This document shows, in pieces, positions 63,462 through 64,000 of a DNA stretch of 64,000 nucleotides (within the stretch, counting starts at the first letter, position 1; the number at the start of each line of letters is the position of its first letter). Made by a program: the position numbers and the translations under genes. Source of the stretch: Rhyacophila brunnea (Eukaryota > Arthropoda > Insecta > Trichoptera > Rhyacophilidae). The stretch is taken from positions 3,658,001 through 3,722,000 of the forward strand of contig JAGYXB010002069.1 of NCBI GenBank assembly GCA_022495005.1. Direction: 5' to 3'. The notes below the pieces were generated by a model, which made no database searches, was not told the origin of the DNA, and worked only from the letters and a program-made list of their open reading frames with translations.

Positions 63462-63792
63462 ATGACAATAACTGTTTACACGTAAAAGTGCTGACTGTCT
63501 CTTCAATCTCATTCTTCAAGAGTAAGCGAGGCGCGATGTTGTCATTTTTGGTACTATTCGACACGACGTATTGAAAATCGGTTAATGTCAAAATGAGTAG
63601 TTGGTTTTTTTACCGGCAGGTTCACCATTATTGTTCCACTGCGCAGGCGCAGATCTTATTTGCGCATTAAAATTCAGAAATTTCCAAACTTGTTTGACTC
63701 ATGCACGCAATCTTGCCAACTGCAGGATAATACATGTTTCCCCATACATTTTCTTACTGTGCACACTACATCTATGCATGTGTAAACGGGGT
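63462..63792. mobile_element. GTGTAAACGG-family MITE, copy 3, left end replaced
   Basis: ACTGTTTACACGTAAAAGTG then CTGACTGTCT and the right end GCATGTGTAAACGGGGTA match copy 2. It contains CCACTGCGCAGGCGCAG and ACCGGCAGGTTCACC. The normal left terminus is missing. Confidence 0.6.
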
Positions 63793-63855
63793 ATGATGTA
63801 ATATTTCTCTTCCATCATCTCGAGTATGCTATACCAGATTTTTAATCTTAATCGA

Positions 63856-63930
63856 GACCTTAATCGTGGTGCAGTGCGTAAGGCGCTGGCTTTCTATTCG
63901 GGAGCTCTGGGTTCGATTCCCAATGAGGTC
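63856..63930 (+). mobile_element. tRNA-like SINE head
   Basis: GACCTTA (63856-63862) pairs fully with TGAGGTC (63924-63930) as an acceptor stem. TGGTGCAGTGCG fits an A-box, GGTTCGATTCC is a perfect B-box, and the T-stem pairs at four of five positions. The D-arm is too far from the acceptor stem and no proper anticodon stem forms, so a functional tRNA is unlikely; a tRNA-derived SINE head is the better reading. Confidence 0.5.
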
Positions 63931-64000
63931 AATATATATTTACATAACCTAATATGTAAATTCCTAAAGGCTGGGAGTTTTGCCACTGTAATTGGGCTTC

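Noticed and set aside
63856..63930. A functional tRNA gene
   Set aside because: The acceptor and T arms pair, but the D arm is misplaced and no 5-bp anticodon stem exists; read as a SINE head.

Overview
The window is nuclear DNA from an insect. It is AT-rich, its genes are split by GT-AG introns, it carries TTAGG-type telomeric repeats, and it is full of short DNA transposons (hAT, mariner, pogo/Tigger, piggyBac) and non-LTR retroelements. A hemipteran is a reasonable guess, but the sequence alone does not fix the order.

Four host genes can be read. (1) HGH1 homolog, minus strand, 14415 to 7014: seven exons and a complete 366-residue frame; an armadillo-type chaperone for eEF2 folding. (2) A BTB-FLYWCH protein, plus strand, 16872 to 25800: seven exons and 353 residues, with the architecture of Drosophila Mod(mdg4). 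It lies head-to-head with HGH1 about 2.5 kb away. (3) SCO1, plus strand, 45507 to 51431: five exons and 255 residues; the mitochondrial copper chaperone for cytochrome oxidase, with its CPDIC and histidine copper ligands intact. (4) The 3' part of a multi-C2H2 zinc-finger gene, minus strand, 62859 to 55863: six exons and ten fingers (nine complete), with the 5' end beyond the window. All splice phases agree in the four models. The genes have no evident pathway link.

The rest is mobile DNA. 1 to 7.0 kb: an irritans-type mariner and intergenic sequence. 7.0 to 14.4 kb: HGH1, whose introns hold foldback, pogo, SINE, retroelement and hAT insertions. 16.9 to 25.8 kb: the BTB gene, whose third intron holds a TIR transposon encoding a DUF7869-like DDE-type protein. 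26 to 40 kb: a graveyard of hAT elements with readable 8-bp target duplications, a 114-bp minisatellite, an RTE-like fragment, a duplicated GC-rich block and a 350-bp-arm inverted repeat. 40.5 to 44.6 kb: a long R1-clade retrotransposon whose two ends both abut TTAGG repeats. 45 to 51 kb: SCO1 with a hAT MITE in its promoter region and a piggyBac derivative in intron 4. 52 to 64 kb: TIR elements, a long hairpin, nested MITEs and the zinc-finger gene.

The most interesting candidates are a transposon family defined by a shared terminus (GCATTAAGTC-type) that may include the DUF7869-coding element, the TTAGG-bounded R1 element, a hAT inserted at the centre of a palindrome, and a three-copy stem-loop that has kept pairing through compensatory changes.
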